Source of the DNA: Streptomonospora mangrovi | GTDB taxonomy: Bacteria; Actinomycetota; Actinomycetes; Streptosporangiales; Streptosporangiaceae | Assembly (NCBI RefSeq): GCF_027604915.1 | Contig: NZ_JAJAQC010000027.1 | Location: 32,631-96,630, forward strand | Direction of reading: 5' to 3' | Length of the DNA: 64,000 bases | In this document: positions 16,795-25,324 of the stretch, piece by piece | How positions within the stretch are numbered: position 1 is the first letter of the stretch | Layout of the letters: the number at the start of each line of letters is the position of its first letter | The notes under the pieces: model-generated | The model's input: the letters and a program-made list of their open reading frames with translations, nothing else | Told to the model about the DNA's origin: nothing | Database searches by the model: none | Position numbers and translations under genes: made by a program

Positions 16795-17337
16795 GAGACG
16801 CTTCTCCCCTGGTGAAAAGGCCACAAAACGGTCGGTGCACGTTCTATACGGTTCCGACACACGAAGCTACGGCACGGACGGCGGGCGGCGTCGGCGCTGT
16901 CCACAGGGCGGGCCGGTCGCGGTGGACCGCCGGAGGCGTCGGGTCGGTTGGGGCCGCCGGCGCTTGGCAGGGCCGCCGGGGCCGTCGGCCCGCGCGCGAC
17001 CGCGAGGAGGCACCGCCGGGGACGGCGCGACCCCGCTCTAGCAGATGGCGTTCCCCCTGCCGGGCGCGGCGGCGGGACCGCCGGGGAAGGCGGCCGCCAC
17101 CGGCCTCACCAGCCTCTTCCGCCCCCGAGAAGCCCCGCCCATCAGCGGACGGAGGCGGGCAATCCGGGTGGCCGGGAACAGGGGTCGATCTGCCCGTTTT
17201 GGGGCTGGAGTGATCACAGTGAGCAACTCTGTGAATTCATATGGTGACCGTGTGTGGCCACATCTCTAGGCGGCACCCCCGCCCCCGCTTAATGTCCATC
17301 ACGTCACTCCACACCGCCGAACGGAAGGCGTACACGC
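16795..17337. other. 543-base intergenic region with palindromes
   Basis: No gene is supported. GTGATCAC (17210-17217) and TGTGGCCACA (17253-17262) are perfect palindromes upstream of the small secreted protein, and CACAG/CTGTG form a further inverted repeat around 17215-17233. TATAGA read on the minus strand near 16848 could be the -10 of the dehydrogenase gene. Confidence 0.4.
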
Positions 17338-17658
17338 ATGCTCAGGAAGACGTCAGCGATCGCCGCGAGCGCGCTGGTCGCGGCCTCGATCCTGGCGGGG
17401 GCCGCCCCCGCCGCCGCAGAGACCACCCCCCAGTCGGCTCCGCGAGCCGCATCGGTCCCCGGCTGCGTCGTGACCAGCCTCGACGACAGCGGAACGACCG
17501 ACTACCTGACCGTGTACAACGACTGCGGCTACGACGTGCGCGTCAAGGTCGTCCTGGCCCACGCGACCGACCTCTCCTGCCAGACGATCTTCAGCGGCAC
17601 CCACCGGAACTACCAGTGGGTCTGGCCCGGCAGGTTCGACCGCCTCGACGCCTGCTAG
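17338..17658 (+). CDS. Small secreted tendamistat-like protein
   Basis: 106 residues: a Sec signal peptide (about 1-27, ending APAAA) and a 79-residue mature domain with four cysteines (C43, C63, C81, C106). The C-x17-C core CGYDVRVKVV...C strongly resembles the same segment of the Streptomyces alpha-amylase inhibitor tendamistat (V-x-V-K-V-V between cysteines 2 and 3), implying the same six-stranded barrel. The first loop lacks the Trp-Arg-Tyr triad that blocks amylase, so a different target is likely. GGAAGG stands 9 bases before the ATG; a terminator follows. Confidence 0.65.
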   Translation: MLRKTSAIAASALVAASILAGAAPAAAETTPQSAPRAASVPGCVVTSLDDSGTTDYLTVYNDCGYDVRVKVVLAHATDLSCQTIFSGTHRNYQWVWPGRFDRLDAC

Positions 17659-17670
17659 CAGCGGACGACA

Positions 17671-17702
17671 CGAGCCCCCGGCCGCCCCGGGCCGGGGGCT
17701 CG
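17671..17702 (+). terminator. Terminator of the small secreted protein gene
   Basis: A 12-bp stem, CGAGCCCCCGGC (17671-17682) with GCCGGGGGCTCG (17691-17702), and an 8-base loop. Confidence 0.7.
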
Positions 17703-17784
17703 GCTTCGGACGGCGCGCGGCCGGGCGTGGGGCGGATCTCGCTCCGGCACTGGACAAGACCACCGGGGCTCGGGTTACCGTAGT

Positions 17785-17798
17785 TTAGGCAAACCTAA
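17785..17798 (+). promoter_or_regulatory. Iron box (DmdR/IdeR-type operator)
   Basis: TTAGGCAAACCTAA carries both half-sites TTAGG and CCTAA with the spacing of the right-hand 14 bases of the actinobacterial iron box. It overlaps the presumed promoter 69 bases upstream of the aldolase gene. Iron-dependent repression is inferred. Confidence 0.6.
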
Positions 17799-17866
17799 CC
17801 GGGTGCCGCCGTGACCGCCGCCCCATCCCCGGACGCCTCGCCGCTCCGGGAGACTGCCGAGGAACC

Positions 17867-18511
17867 ATGCTGCTGGAGCAAGAACGCCGCGACGTGTGCC
17901 TGACCGCCCGCCGCCTCGCCGATGCCGGGCTGGCGCAGCACGAGGGCGGCAGTGTCAGCGTCCGCAGCGGCGAATGGGTGGCCGTCACCCCGGCCGGGAT
18001 CCCGCTGGACCGCGTGGAGCCCGCCGACTGCCCGGTGCTCTCCGTCGACGCCGGAGTGCTGGAGGGCCGCCGCGAGCCCTCCGCCGAGACCATCCTGCAC
18101 ACCGCCGTCTACCGCGCCACCGACGCGGCGGCCGTGGTGCAGGCGCACGGCCACCACGCCGCCGTGGTGTCGGCCGCGCTGGCCGAGCTGCCGCCCGTGC
18201 ACCACCGCGCCGCCCGCCTGGGCGGGGCGATCCCCGTCACCGACTACGCCACCTACGGCACCGGGCAGCTCTCCGACCACTTGGTCAAGGCCCTCAAGGG
18301 CAAGCGCGCCGCGCTGCTGGCCAACCACGGCGGCGTGGCCATCGGCGCCGACGTGGAGGAGGCGCTGGCCAACGCCCGCCTGCTGGAGTGGCTGTGCGGC
18401 GTCTACATCGGCGCGCGGGCGCTGGGCGGCCCCCGGATCCTCACCGAGGACGAACTGGCCGCCGTGCGCGACCGCGACACCTACGACTGGGGCGGTCCCG
18501 ACATCTTCTGA
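17867..18511 (+). CDS. Class II aldolase/adducin-family protein
   Basis: 214 residues of the fuculose-1-phosphate aldolase type: a catalytic glutamate in EPSAETILH, zinc ligands in the QAHGHHA segment and a third histidine in LANHGG. Such enzymes cleave or epimerise small sugar phosphates or dehydrate methylthioribulose phosphate. GAGGAA precedes the ATG. The iron box in front is unexpected for sugar metabolism, and neighbours do not identify the substrate. Confidence 0.8.
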   Translation: MLLEQERRDVCLTARRLADAGLAQHEGGSVSVRSGEWVAVTPAGIPLDRVEPADCPVLSVDAGVLEGRREPSAETILHTAVYRATDAAAVVQAHGHHAAVVSAALAELPPVHHRAARLGGAIPVTDYATYGTGQLSDHLVKALKGKRAALLANHGGVAIGADVEEALANARLLEWLCGVYIGARALGGPRILTEDELAAVRDRDTYDWGGPDIF

Positions 18512-18568
18512 CACAGGCACCGTGGTGACGTGGTGGTTCGCCGCCCCGGCCGGTGGAGCGCGGCCGCG

Positions 18569-18931
18569 TCAGCCGGTGAACGCGGCGCCCGCGGCCAGGC
18601 CCGCCGTCAGTGCCGCCAGGCCCACCGCGATCGACACCGCCGCGTTGGCCAGCGCGAGCAGGCGGCGCCCCGCGCGCAGCAGGGCGAACGTCTCGTAGCC
18701 GAACGCGGAGTAGGTGGACAGCCCGCCGAGCACACCGGTCGCCACCAGCGCCGACGCCCACGCGGGCAGGGTGAGCGCGGTGACCGCGCCCAGCAGCAGG
18801 CACGCCGCGGCGTTGACGGTGAGCGTGCCCCACGGAAGCGCCGAGCCGGTCGCCCGGCCCACGAACGTGTCGGTGAGGTAGCGCAGCGGAGCGCCGATCG
18901 CGGCGCCCAGCGCGGCCAGCAGGACGGTCAC
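18569..18931 (-). CDS. crcB: Fluoride channel subunit CrcB/Fluc
   Basis: 120 residues with four hydrophobic helices; GTLTVNAAACLLLG and GGLSTYSAFGYE match the Fluc asparagine and Phe-box/TYS motifs. CrcB exports fluoride passively. GTG at 18931 has GGGAGG 5 bases before it and overlaps the stop of the upstream crcB by GTGA. The pair probably makes a heterodimeric dual-topology channel. Confidence 0.88.
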   Translation of the reverse strand: MTVLLAALGAAIGAPLRYLTDTFVGRATGSALPWGTLTVNAAACLLLGAVTALTLPAWASALVATGVLGGLSTYSAFGYETFALLRAGRRLLALANAAVSIAVGLAALTAGLAAGAAFTG

Positions 18932-19380
18932 GTCCGCCTCCCGGAGCCTCCGGCCGCCGACGGGCGGCCCCACAGCCGCTCGGCCGCCGCCGCACCCGCC
19001 CACACCGCCGCCAGCCCGCCCAGCAGCGTCGCCGCGAGGTAGCCCAGTGCCACGGGCACGGCCCCGGCGACCGCCATCGCCAGCGCGTCGGCGGTGTGGG
19101 TGGAGAACGTGGTGAACCCGCCCAGCACGCCCGCGCCGAGGAAGGGCCGCAGCAGGCGGGTGCGCGGGCGGCGCAGGGCGAGGACGGTCATCAGCGCGCC
19201 CATGAGCAGGCAGCCGGTCCAGTTGACGGCCAGCGTGGACCACGCCCAGGCGCCGGGTTCGTGCGCCATCAGCAGGTCGACCGCCGCGCGCGCCCCGCCG
19301 CCGATCGCCCCGCCCGCCGCCACCGCGCCGACCTCGGCCCACGGCACACCCCCGGCGGCGGGCTCGGAGGCGGCGGGCAT
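18928..19380 (-). CDS. crcB: Fluoride channel subunit CrcB/Fluc
   Basis: 150 residues, four membrane helices with the signature WSTLAVNWTGCLLMG and GGFTTFSTHTAD. ATG at 19380 has GGGGAG 6 bases upstream; the upstream in-frame extension to 19605 is a low-complexity Pro/Arg translation and was excluded. It is the first gene of the crcB pair, translationally coupled to the second. I looked for a fluoride riboswitch in front and did not find a convincing one. Confidence 0.88.
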   Translation of the reverse strand: MPAASEPAAGGVPWAEVGAVAAGGAIGGGARAAVDLLMAHEPGAWAWSTLAVNWTGCLLMGALMTVLALRRPRTRLLRPFLGAGVLGGFTTFSTHTADALAMAVAGAVPVALGYLAATLLGGLAAVWAGAAAAERLWGRPSAAGGSGRRT

Positions 19381-19419
19381 GGTGTCTCCCCTCGGCGGCG
19401 GATCGGGGCGGACGATCGG

Positions 19420-19545
19420 ACGGGGGGCTCGGACGGGTGGGTGGCCGGCGGCTCGACCGGCCATCGGGCCGGCGAGGTGGCCGGTGGGCCGGACGGGAGC
19501 GGCGGACCCGGCGGGCCGGACCGGCGGTTCGGACGGCGGGCGGCT
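19420..19545. repeat. GGCCGG/CGGACGG-rich low-complexity tract
   Basis: Dense, imperfect repeats of GGCCGG, CGGACG and GGGCCGG upstream of the crcB pair; no gene is supported here. Confidence 0.5.
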
Positions 19546-19654
19546 TCGCCGCGCCCGCGCCGGGACCCGGAAACGCGGGGCCGGACCCGGGGCCGAGCCC
19601 GGCACGCCGTGGCGATCATAGTCCCCGCCCGGGCGGCCGCCGCAGGGCGGCGGG

Positions 19655-20422
19655 TCAGCGCGCGACGTGCGCCATCAGCAGTTCGTTGACGCGGTCGGCG
19701 CGCTCGATGCCCACGAGGTGGGCGGCGCCCGTCACCGACGCGAACCGGGCGGAGGGCAGCGCCGCCGCCAGGCGCCGACCGTGGCCGGGCGGCAGCAGCG
19801 GGTCGTGCGCGGCGGCCACCACCAGGGCGGGCGCGCGGACGCGGTCCAGCAGGCCGCGCTGGTCGGCGCCCGCGACCGCCGCGCACCAGCCGGAGAACCC
19901 GGCGGGGTCGATCCGGGCGAAGTCGTCGGCCAGGCGCGTGACCACGTCGGGGCGGTCCTCGGCGAAGGCGGGCGTGAACCAGGGGCGCATGACGTCGTCG
20001 GCCACCCCCGCCATCCCGCTGTCGCGGGTGCGGGCCGCGATCGCCGCCCAGGGCTGGGTGCGCGGCACGACGGCGGCCCCGGCCAGGTAGGCGAGGCGCC
20101 GGACGCGCTCGGGCCGGGCCGCCGCGATCCAGGTGGCCAGCAGCCCGCCGAGTCCGGCGGCGACGACGGACAGCCGGTCCAGCCCGCACTCGTCCAGCAG
20201 GGCGAGCACGTCGGCGCCGAGGTCGTCGAGCCGATAGTCGCCGGGCGGGGCGGGCGAGGAGCCGTGGCCCCGGTGGTTGACCCGCAGCACCCGCAGCACG
20301 CGGGTGAGTTCCGGCATCTGGGGTTCCCACAGTGTCCACCGCACGCCCGGCGGTGCCAGCAGCAGCACAGCGGGGGCGTGCCGAGGCCCGTCAAAGCGGT
20401 AGTGGAGGGGAACGACGGCCAT
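19655..20422 (-). CDS. Alpha/beta hydrolase-like protein (enol-lactonase-like) lacking the nucleophile serine
   Basis: 255 residues resembling 3-oxoadipate enol-lactonase: VNHRGHGSS, a segment AAAHDPLLPP for the acid and GAAHLVGIE for the histidine. The elbow reads A88-A89-G90-L91-G92-G, so the serine is a glycine. The fold is probably kept but classical catalysis is doubtful. ATG at 20422 has AGGAGG 6 bases upstream. It lies downstream of the penicillin-binding protein gene on the same strand, 203 bases from its stop. Confidence 0.75.
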   Translation of the reverse strand: MAVVPLHYRFDGPRHAPAVLLLAPPGVRWTLWEPQMPELTRVLRVLRVNHRGHGSSPAPPGDYRLDDLGADVLALLDECGLDRLSVVAAGLGGLLATWIAAARPERVRRLAYLAGAAVVPRTQPWAAIAARTRDSGMAGVADDVMRPWFTPAFAEDRPDVVTRLADDFARIDPAGFSGWCAAVAGADQRGLLDRVRAPALVVAAAHDPLLPPGHGRRLAAALPSARFASVTGAAHLVGIERADRVNELLMAHVAR

Positions 20423-20625
20423 GCGCGACCTCCTGGAAGTTCGGGGCCAGCGTAGCGGTCACGGCGGTCCGCACCAGGGCTTTTGCCGTGACCCGAACCC
20501 CGCGGCCAGGGGTGCGGGGCACCGAGGTGGGCGGGAGGTGGAGGCCCGGCCGCCCACCCCGAAAACCGATGTCCGGCGACCTCGGCCTCCGCCGCGCCTC
20601 AGCGCCAACCGGCCTTGGACCCGGC

Positions 20626-22941
20626 TCAGCGGCCGCGACTGAGGAAGACGTTCACCTTGGCGCCCTCCGGCAGATGCGACCCCGTGGGCGGGTTGGTCGA
20701 GGCGACGCGGCCCTCGGCGGTGTCGGAGGGCACGGTCACCTCCCCGACGACGGGGCGCAGTCCGGTGTCCTCCAGGGCGGCGGCGGCCTCCTCGGGCTCC
20801 TGGCCGATCACGTCGGGGATCTCGGCGGACTCCTCGGCGGGGGCTTCCGGGTCTTCCGCCTCCGCCTTCTGCTCCGCCTCCTGGGGCCGCCGGGCGTCCT
20901 CCCCGCCCTCGAAGCCCTTCGGCGGGCGCGGGAACCGGCTCTTGGGCATGTCCTCGACCGCCTTCTCCATGGTCTCCTGCCAGATGGGGCCGGGCAGGGT
21001 GCCCCCGTAGACGGTCGAGTGGTACTGCCCGCCGATCACCACGCCGCGCAGCGGGTGCCGGGTGGCGCCGCGCGGGTCGCCCAGGGCCACGGCGCCCGCC
21101 AGGTCGGGGGTGAACCCGGCGAACCACGCGGCGGCGGCGTTGTCGGTGGTGCCGGTCTTGCCCGCCACCGGGCGGTCGATGGCCAGCCCCTCGGCGGTGC
21201 CGCCGGACGCGAAGGGCTGGCGCAGCACGTGGGCGGTGGCGTCGGCGACGTCGCGCGGCAGCACGCGGGCGCAGACGGGCGCCAGCCGGTCGGTGCCCAC
21301 GCCGTCGGAGATCGCGCTGACCGGGCGCGGCTCGCAGCGCACCCCGCGCGCCGCGAACACCGCGTAGGCGCCGGCCACCGCCAGCGGCGAGACCTCCTGG
21401 TCGCCCAGGGTGAGGGAGTTCCACTCCGCCAGCGGCTCGCCGTCGGCGCGCTCCACGCCCAGGGTGCGCGCCATCTCGGCGGTCTCGCACAGTCCGACCT
21501 CCTTCTGGAGTTGGGCGAAGTAGGTGTTGACCGAGTGCCGGGTGCCCGACAGCATGTCGTGCTTGCCGGAGGTGGAGTCGCCGTGGTTGCGCACGTGCCA
21601 GGTCGGCAGCTTCTCCCCCGAGCACTTGCGCATGCCCTTGACGGTGGCGTTGCGGGGGGAGTCGAAGGAGGTCGTGAACCCCATGCCCGCCTTCAGCGCG
21701 GCGGCGATGGTGAACGCCTTGAACGTGGATCCGGCCTGGAACCCCGAGGAGCCGCCGTAGGCGGCGTCCACCGCGAAGTTCACCGAGGTCGTGCCCGGCT
21801 TGTCGGCCTCGAACCCGTACTCGCGGTTCTGCGCCATGGCGCGGATGCCGCCGGTGGCCGGGTCGACCAGCACGTTCACCGCGACCTTGCCCGAGGGGTC
21901 GGTGGGCGGCACGAAGTCCTCCACGGCGGTCTGGGCGGCCTCCTGCATGCGCACGTCCAGGGTGGTGTGGATGGTCAGGCCGCCCCGGCGGATCCACTGG
22001 GCGCGCTCGCGCTCGCTGTCGCCCAGGCCCGGGTGCGCCTCGACCCACGACAGCACGTGGGCGCAGAAGAAGGGGTAGTCGCTGGTGTGGCAGCCGGGCG
22101 GGGTGGGCGGCGGGGACAGGTCCAGGCCGAGGTCGCGGCGCTGGGCCGCGCGCGCCTCCTGCTCGCTCACGGCGCCGGTGCGGGCCATGCTGTCCAGGAC
22201 GGTGTCGCGGCGGTCGCGCGCCTCCTCGGGCCGGGTGAGGGGGTCGTAGAGCGCCGGACCCTTGACCAGGCCCGCCAGCAGCGCGGCCTGCTCCAGGCGC
22301 AGGTCCTTGGCCGACACCGAGAAGTAGCGCCGGGCGGCGCCCTCGACCCCGTAGACGCTGTTGCCGAAGTAGGAGATGTTCAGGTAGCCCTCCAGGATGT
22401 CCCGCTTGGACATCCGCTCCTCGGCGCCGAGGGCATAGCGCAGTTCGCGGACCTTCCTGCTCAGGGTGACCTCGCGCGCGGCGGCGGCCTCCTTGGCGGT
22501 GCCCGCCGACTCCACCAGCACGTTCTTGACGTACTGCTGGGTGAGCGTGGAGCCGCCCTGGGTGCTGCCCTGCGCGGTGCGCACGGCGGCGCGGAACACC
22601 GAGCGGAAGTCCACCCCGCTGTGCTCGTGGAACCGCTCGTCCTCGATGGCCACGATCGCGTCGACCATCACCGGCGCGATGTCCTCGATCGGCACCGGGT
22701 CGCGCCGCTTGTCGCCGATCTCGGCGATGGTGGTGCCGTTGACGTCCACCAGCCGCGTGGGCTGGGCCGGGCGCAGCCGGTGGATGTCGGCGGGCAGGTT
22801 CAGGAACCCGCTGGCGCCGTCGCGCACGGTGAGCGCGAGCCCGCCGACGAGCGGCAGCACCATGACGGCGACGAGGACCCCGGCTATGGCGGCGAGGTAG
22901 GCCATCCGCACAGCGGACGACGACCAGAACGACTTGTCCAT
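20626..22941 (-). CDS. Class A penicillin-binding protein with C-terminal PASTA domain
   Basis: 771 residues: N-terminal membrane anchor (about 12-38), glycosyltransferase GT51 domain with E100 in EDERFHEHSGVD and GGSTLTQQ, and a transpeptidase domain with S405-T-F-K408, S470-V-N472 and K595-T-G. An Ala/Glu-rich linker leads to one PASTA domain (IPDVIGQEPEEAAAAL...). It polymerises and cross-links peptidoglycan at the outer face of the membrane. A single PASTA repeat may sense uncross-linked wall. Length and order match PonA-type enzymes of actinomycetes. The ATG at 22941 gives the expected short cytoplasmic tail. Confidence 0.93.
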   Translation of the reverse strand: MDKSFWSSSAVRMAYLAAIAGVLVAVMVLPLVGGLALTVRDGASGFLNLPADIHRLRPAQPTRLVDVNGTTIAEIGDKRRDPVPIEDIAPVMVDAIVAIEDERFHEHSGVDFRSVFRAAVRTAQGSTQGGSTLTQQYVKNVLVESAGTAKEAAAAREVTLSRKVRELRYALGAEERMSKRDILEGYLNISYFGNSVYGVEGAARRYFSVSAKDLRLEQAALLAGLVKGPALYDPLTRPEEARDRRDTVLDSMARTGAVSEQEARAAQRRDLGLDLSPPPTPPGCHTSDYPFFCAHVLSWVEAHPGLGDSERERAQWIRRGGLTIHTTLDVRMQEAAQTAVEDFVPPTDPSGKVAVNVLVDPATGGIRAMAQNREYGFEADKPGTTSVNFAVDAAYGGSSGFQAGSTFKAFTIAAALKAGMGFTTSFDSPRNATVKGMRKCSGEKLPTWHVRNHGDSTSGKHDMLSGTRHSVNTYFAQLQKEVGLCETAEMARTLGVERADGEPLAEWNSLTLGDQEVSPLAVAGAYAVFAARGVRCEPRPVSAISDGVGTDRLAPVCARVLPRDVADATAHVLRQPFASGGTAEGLAIDRPVAGKTGTTDNAAAAWFAGFTPDLAGAVALGDPRGATRHPLRGVVIGGQYHSTVYGGTLPGPIWQETMEKAVEDMPKSRFPRPPKGFEGGEDARRPQEAEQKAEAEDPEAPAEESAEIPDVIGQEPEEAAAALEDTGLRPVVGEVTVPSDTAEGRVASTNPPTGSHLPEGAKVNVFLSRGR

Positions 22942-23113
22942 CCGATGATGCCCTCAGCAGACAGGCGCGGGCGCGGCGGCCCCTGACGCGGAAAACGGCA
23001 CTCCGGGCACTACACAACGAAACAGCCCAATAACGCACCGCCATTGCGAATCTAGGAGAAAGCACCCAAACAGCCGGTCAACGCGGCATCAGAACGGGTT
23101 ATGGCTTCGCGGG

Positions 23114-23128
23114 TCTGCCCTGAGCAGA
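23114..23128 (+). promoter_or_regulatory. PopR-box-like palindrome upstream of the clpP operon
   Basis: TCTGCCCTGAGCAGA has the form TCTGCC-N3-AGCAGA. As I recall, the box bound by PopR before Streptomyces clpP3-clpP4 is TCTGCC-N3-GGCAGA, a match at 11 of 12 fixed bases. It lies 118 bases before the clpP start. Confidence 0.65.
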
Positions 23129-23245
23129 TCTCCGACCGGCAGAATCGCTCGCCCCCGGCCCCCTCCGGCGCCCAGGCTGGGGATCGACCGGCCCGGCCGG
23201 CGCCGGATCGGGCGGCGCCGGCGGGCCGCACCCCGAGGAGGAGAT

Positions 23246-23941
23246 GTGTTCACAACGGCTTTGGGCACCGGGCCGCGCCCGGCGCGGGCCATGGCGCAGG
23301 CCGCCGAGGCGGCCGCCGCGCCCTTCGAGGACCAGATCGCCCACCGGCTGCTGCACGGGCGCATGGTGGTGCTGGGCGCGCAGGTGGACGACGCGATCGC
23401 CAACCGAATCTGCGGGCAACTGCTGCTGCTGTCGGAGGAGGACCCCAAGCGCGACATCACGCTGATCATCAACAGCCCGGGCGGCTCGGTCACCGCCGGC
23501 ATGGCGGTCTACGACACCATGCGGTTCATCCCCAACGACGTGGCGACGCTGGTGATGGGCTTCGCCGGCAGCATGGGCCAGTTCCTGCTGTGCACGGGCA
23601 CCCGGGGCAAGCGCTTCGCCCTGCCCAACTCCCGCATCATGATGCACCAGCCCTCCGGCGGCATGGGCGGCACGGCCGCCGACATCGCGATCCAGGCGGA
23701 GAACCTCGCCTACACCAAGCGCCGGCTCCAGGAGCTGACCGCCGAGCACACCGGCCAGCCGGTGGAGCGCATCGCCGAGGACCAGCGGCGCGACCGGTGG
23801 TTCACCGCCGAGGAGGCCCGCGAGTACGGGTTCGTGGACCGGGTGGTGGAGAGCGTCGCCGAACTGGGCGGCGACACCGCCGACCGGTTCGGGTTCGGCA
23901 CCCCCGCCGGTGTCGGCGCGGCGGGAGGGGAGCGGGCATGA
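23246..23941 (+). CDS. clpP: ATP-dependent Clp protease proteolytic subunit (ClpP3-type)
   Basis: 231 residues. The catalytic serine S109 is in GFAGSMGQF and the histidine H134 in [13 protein letters not shown] marks the handle region. ClpP subunits form the double-heptamer chamber that degrades proteins delivered by Clp ATPases. GTG at 23246 is used with GAGGAG just upstream; ATG at 23291 is an alternative and would give a pro-peptide nearer the usual length. The stop overlaps the next clpP start (ATGA). Confidence 0.93.
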   Translation: MFTTALGTGPRPARAMAQAAEAAAAPFEDQIAHRLLHGRMVVLGAQVDDAIANRICGQLLLLSEEDPKRDITLIINSPGGSVTAGMAVYDTMRFIPNDVATLVMGFAGSMGQFLLCTGTRGKRFALPNSRIMMHQPSGGMGGTAADIAIQAENLAYTKRRLQELTAEHTGQPVERIAEDQRRDRWFTAEEAREYGFVDRVVESVAELGGDTADRFGFGTPAGVGAAGGERA

Positions 23942-24549
23942 GCCAGTACACCGTCCCCTACGTGGTGGAGCGCACGCCCACCGGGGAGCGCTCCTACGAC
24001 GTCTTCAGCCGGCTGCTGTCGGAGCGCATCGTCTTCCTGGGCACCGCGATCGACGACGGGGTCGCCAACGTGGTCATGGCGCAACTGCTGCACCTGGACC
24101 ACGAGAACAGCGACCGCGACATCCACCTCTACATCAACTCGCCGGGCGGCTCGACCTCGGCGCTGACGGCCATCTACGACACCATGCAGTTCGTGCGCGC
24201 CGACGTGGCCACCGTGTGCATGGGCCAGGCGGCCTCGGCGGCGGCGGTCCTGCTGGCGGCGGGCGCGCCGGGCAAGCGCATGGCCCTGCGCCACTCGCGG
24301 GTGCTGCTGCACCAGCCCTCCAGCGAGGGCCAGGGCGAGGCCGCCGACCTGGAGATCCACGCGGCCGAGGTGCTGCGGGTGCGCGCGGAGATCGAGGAGA
24401 TCCTGTCCCAGCACACCGGGCAGAGCGTTGAGCGCCTGCGGGAGGACACCGACCGGGACAAGATCTTCACCGCTGAGCAGGCCAAGGAGTACGGCCTGGT
24501 CGACGGCCTGGTCACCAGCAGGGAGCTGCCCCGCGCGGCGGCGGCCTGA
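23938..24549 (+). CDS. clpP: ATP-dependent Clp protease proteolytic subunit (ClpP4-type)
   Basis: 203 residues with S100 ([12 protein letters not shown]) and H125 ([11 protein letters not shown]); NSPGGSTSA is present. It overlaps the previous clpP by four bases and is certainly co-translated, so the pair probably forms a mixed tetradecamer. The operon matches clpP3-clpP4 of Streptomyces, which is induced when the main ClpP1/P2 is missing, with the activator gene popR next to it. Confidence 0.93.
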   Translation: MSQYTVPYVVERTPTGERSYDVFSRLLSERIVFLGTAIDDGVANVVMAQLLHLDHENSDRDIHLYINSPGGSTSALTAIYDTMQFVRADVATVCMGQAASAAAVLLAAGAPGKRMALRHSRVLLHQPSSEGQGEAADLEIHAAEVLRVRAEIEEILSQHTGQSVERLREDTDRDKIFTAEQAKEYGLVDGLVTSRELPRAAAA

Positions 24550-24627
24550 GACCGGGGTCGGCCTCCAGCCCACCGCGGCCCGAGACGCCCGCGTTCGGCC
24601 GTGGCGACCCGTCCCCGAGGCCGGTGC

Positions 24628-24999
24628 TCAGGCCGCCAGCGCCATGGCGCGGGGCGCGGTGCGGGGCACCGGCCCCGGGCGGCCCGCCCGCCCCGCCCCG
24701 AGCGGGGCGGGCGCGGCGGCCAGGCGCAGCCGCATGTGGAGGTCGCCGACGAGGTCGACCAACTGGAGCCCGAGGGCGCGGTACACGGCGGCCAGCACCT
24801 CGGAGGAGGGCTCCTTGCGCCCCCGCTCGATCTCGGAGAGGTAGGGCAGCGACACCTGCGCCGCCTCGGCGACGTCCTGGAGGGTCCGGCCCTGCTCCAG
24901 CCGCGCCCGCCGCAGAGCGGCGCCGACCAGGTCCCGCATCAGGGGTTCGCCCGCACCACGGGCGGGCTCGGGGCCGCCGTGTCCGCCGTCTTCGCGCAT
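24628..24999 (-). CDS. popR: PopR/ClgR-type XRE regulator
   Basis: 123 residues. A helix-turn-helix with RTLQDVAEAAQVSLPYLSEI then ERGRKEPSSEVLAAV is the ClgR/PopR signature. The C-terminus ends in Leu-Ala-Ala; terminal alanines make Streptomyces PopR and ClgR substrates for ClpP, which closes a feedback loop. It converges on the clpP pair whose promoter carries a PopR-like box. GGGAGGA precedes the ATG at 24999. Naming rests on synteny and motifs. Confidence 0.8.
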   Translation of the reverse strand: MREDGGHGGPEPARGAGEPLMRDLVGAALRRARLEQGRTLQDVAEAAQVSLPYLSEIERGRKEPSSEVLAAVYRALGLQLVDLVGDLHMRLRLAAAPAPLGAGRAGRPGPVPRTAPRAMALAA

Positions 25000-25324
25000 G
25001 AGGTCCTCCCGCACCGCTCGGCACACCACTGCCCCGAACTCTACGACGCCCCGCCCCACCGCACCCGCCCGCCGAAGCCGTTTCAGCGCCGGGCGTAACG
25101 GGACGGTCGGCGCCCGCGGGGACCGTGCGCGTGGCAACGGACGAACGGCTCGTCGTGGACACCGCGCGGGAGGTGGTCGCCGCCACCGGGTGGGCCGGGG
25201 CTCCCATCGCTCGCAGACCGTGATCGTTGGGGGCGGGCCGGGAGGGAACCGATCGGCTGTGGGGCTGGGCGGGGAGGTCTCTCCGGGAGGGCGTTCCGCT
25301 TGGCCGCGCCGGGCCTCACGCGGG
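25000..25324. other. Gap between popR and the 6C RNA, with a 32-codon ORF
   Basis: 325 bases with no sure gene. A short plus-strand frame at 25125-25223 (GTG start, 32 residues, beginning VRVATDERLVVD) has ordinary codon bias but no ribosome site; it may be a remnant or chance. Confidence 0.35.

Noticed and set aside
19381..19640. Possible fluoride riboswitch upstream of the crcB pair
   Set aside because: GAACCGCC and GATGGCC occur on the minus strand, but the order and spacing of the conserved GATGG, pseudoknot and switching elements are not met.
20332..22986. An 884-residue plus-strand open frame opposite the penicillin-binding protein gene
   Set aside because: It is the antisense shadow of a gene with complete catalytic motifs; composition is that of GC-skewed antisense frames (Gly, Arg, His-rich) without domains. 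The same applies to long antisense frames opposite purL, the chaplin, the toxin and the glycosyltransferase.
25125..25223. 32-codon frame between popR and the 6C RNA
   Set aside because: Codon bias is acceptable, but there is no ribosome site, no promoter and no recognisable family; kept only as a note.
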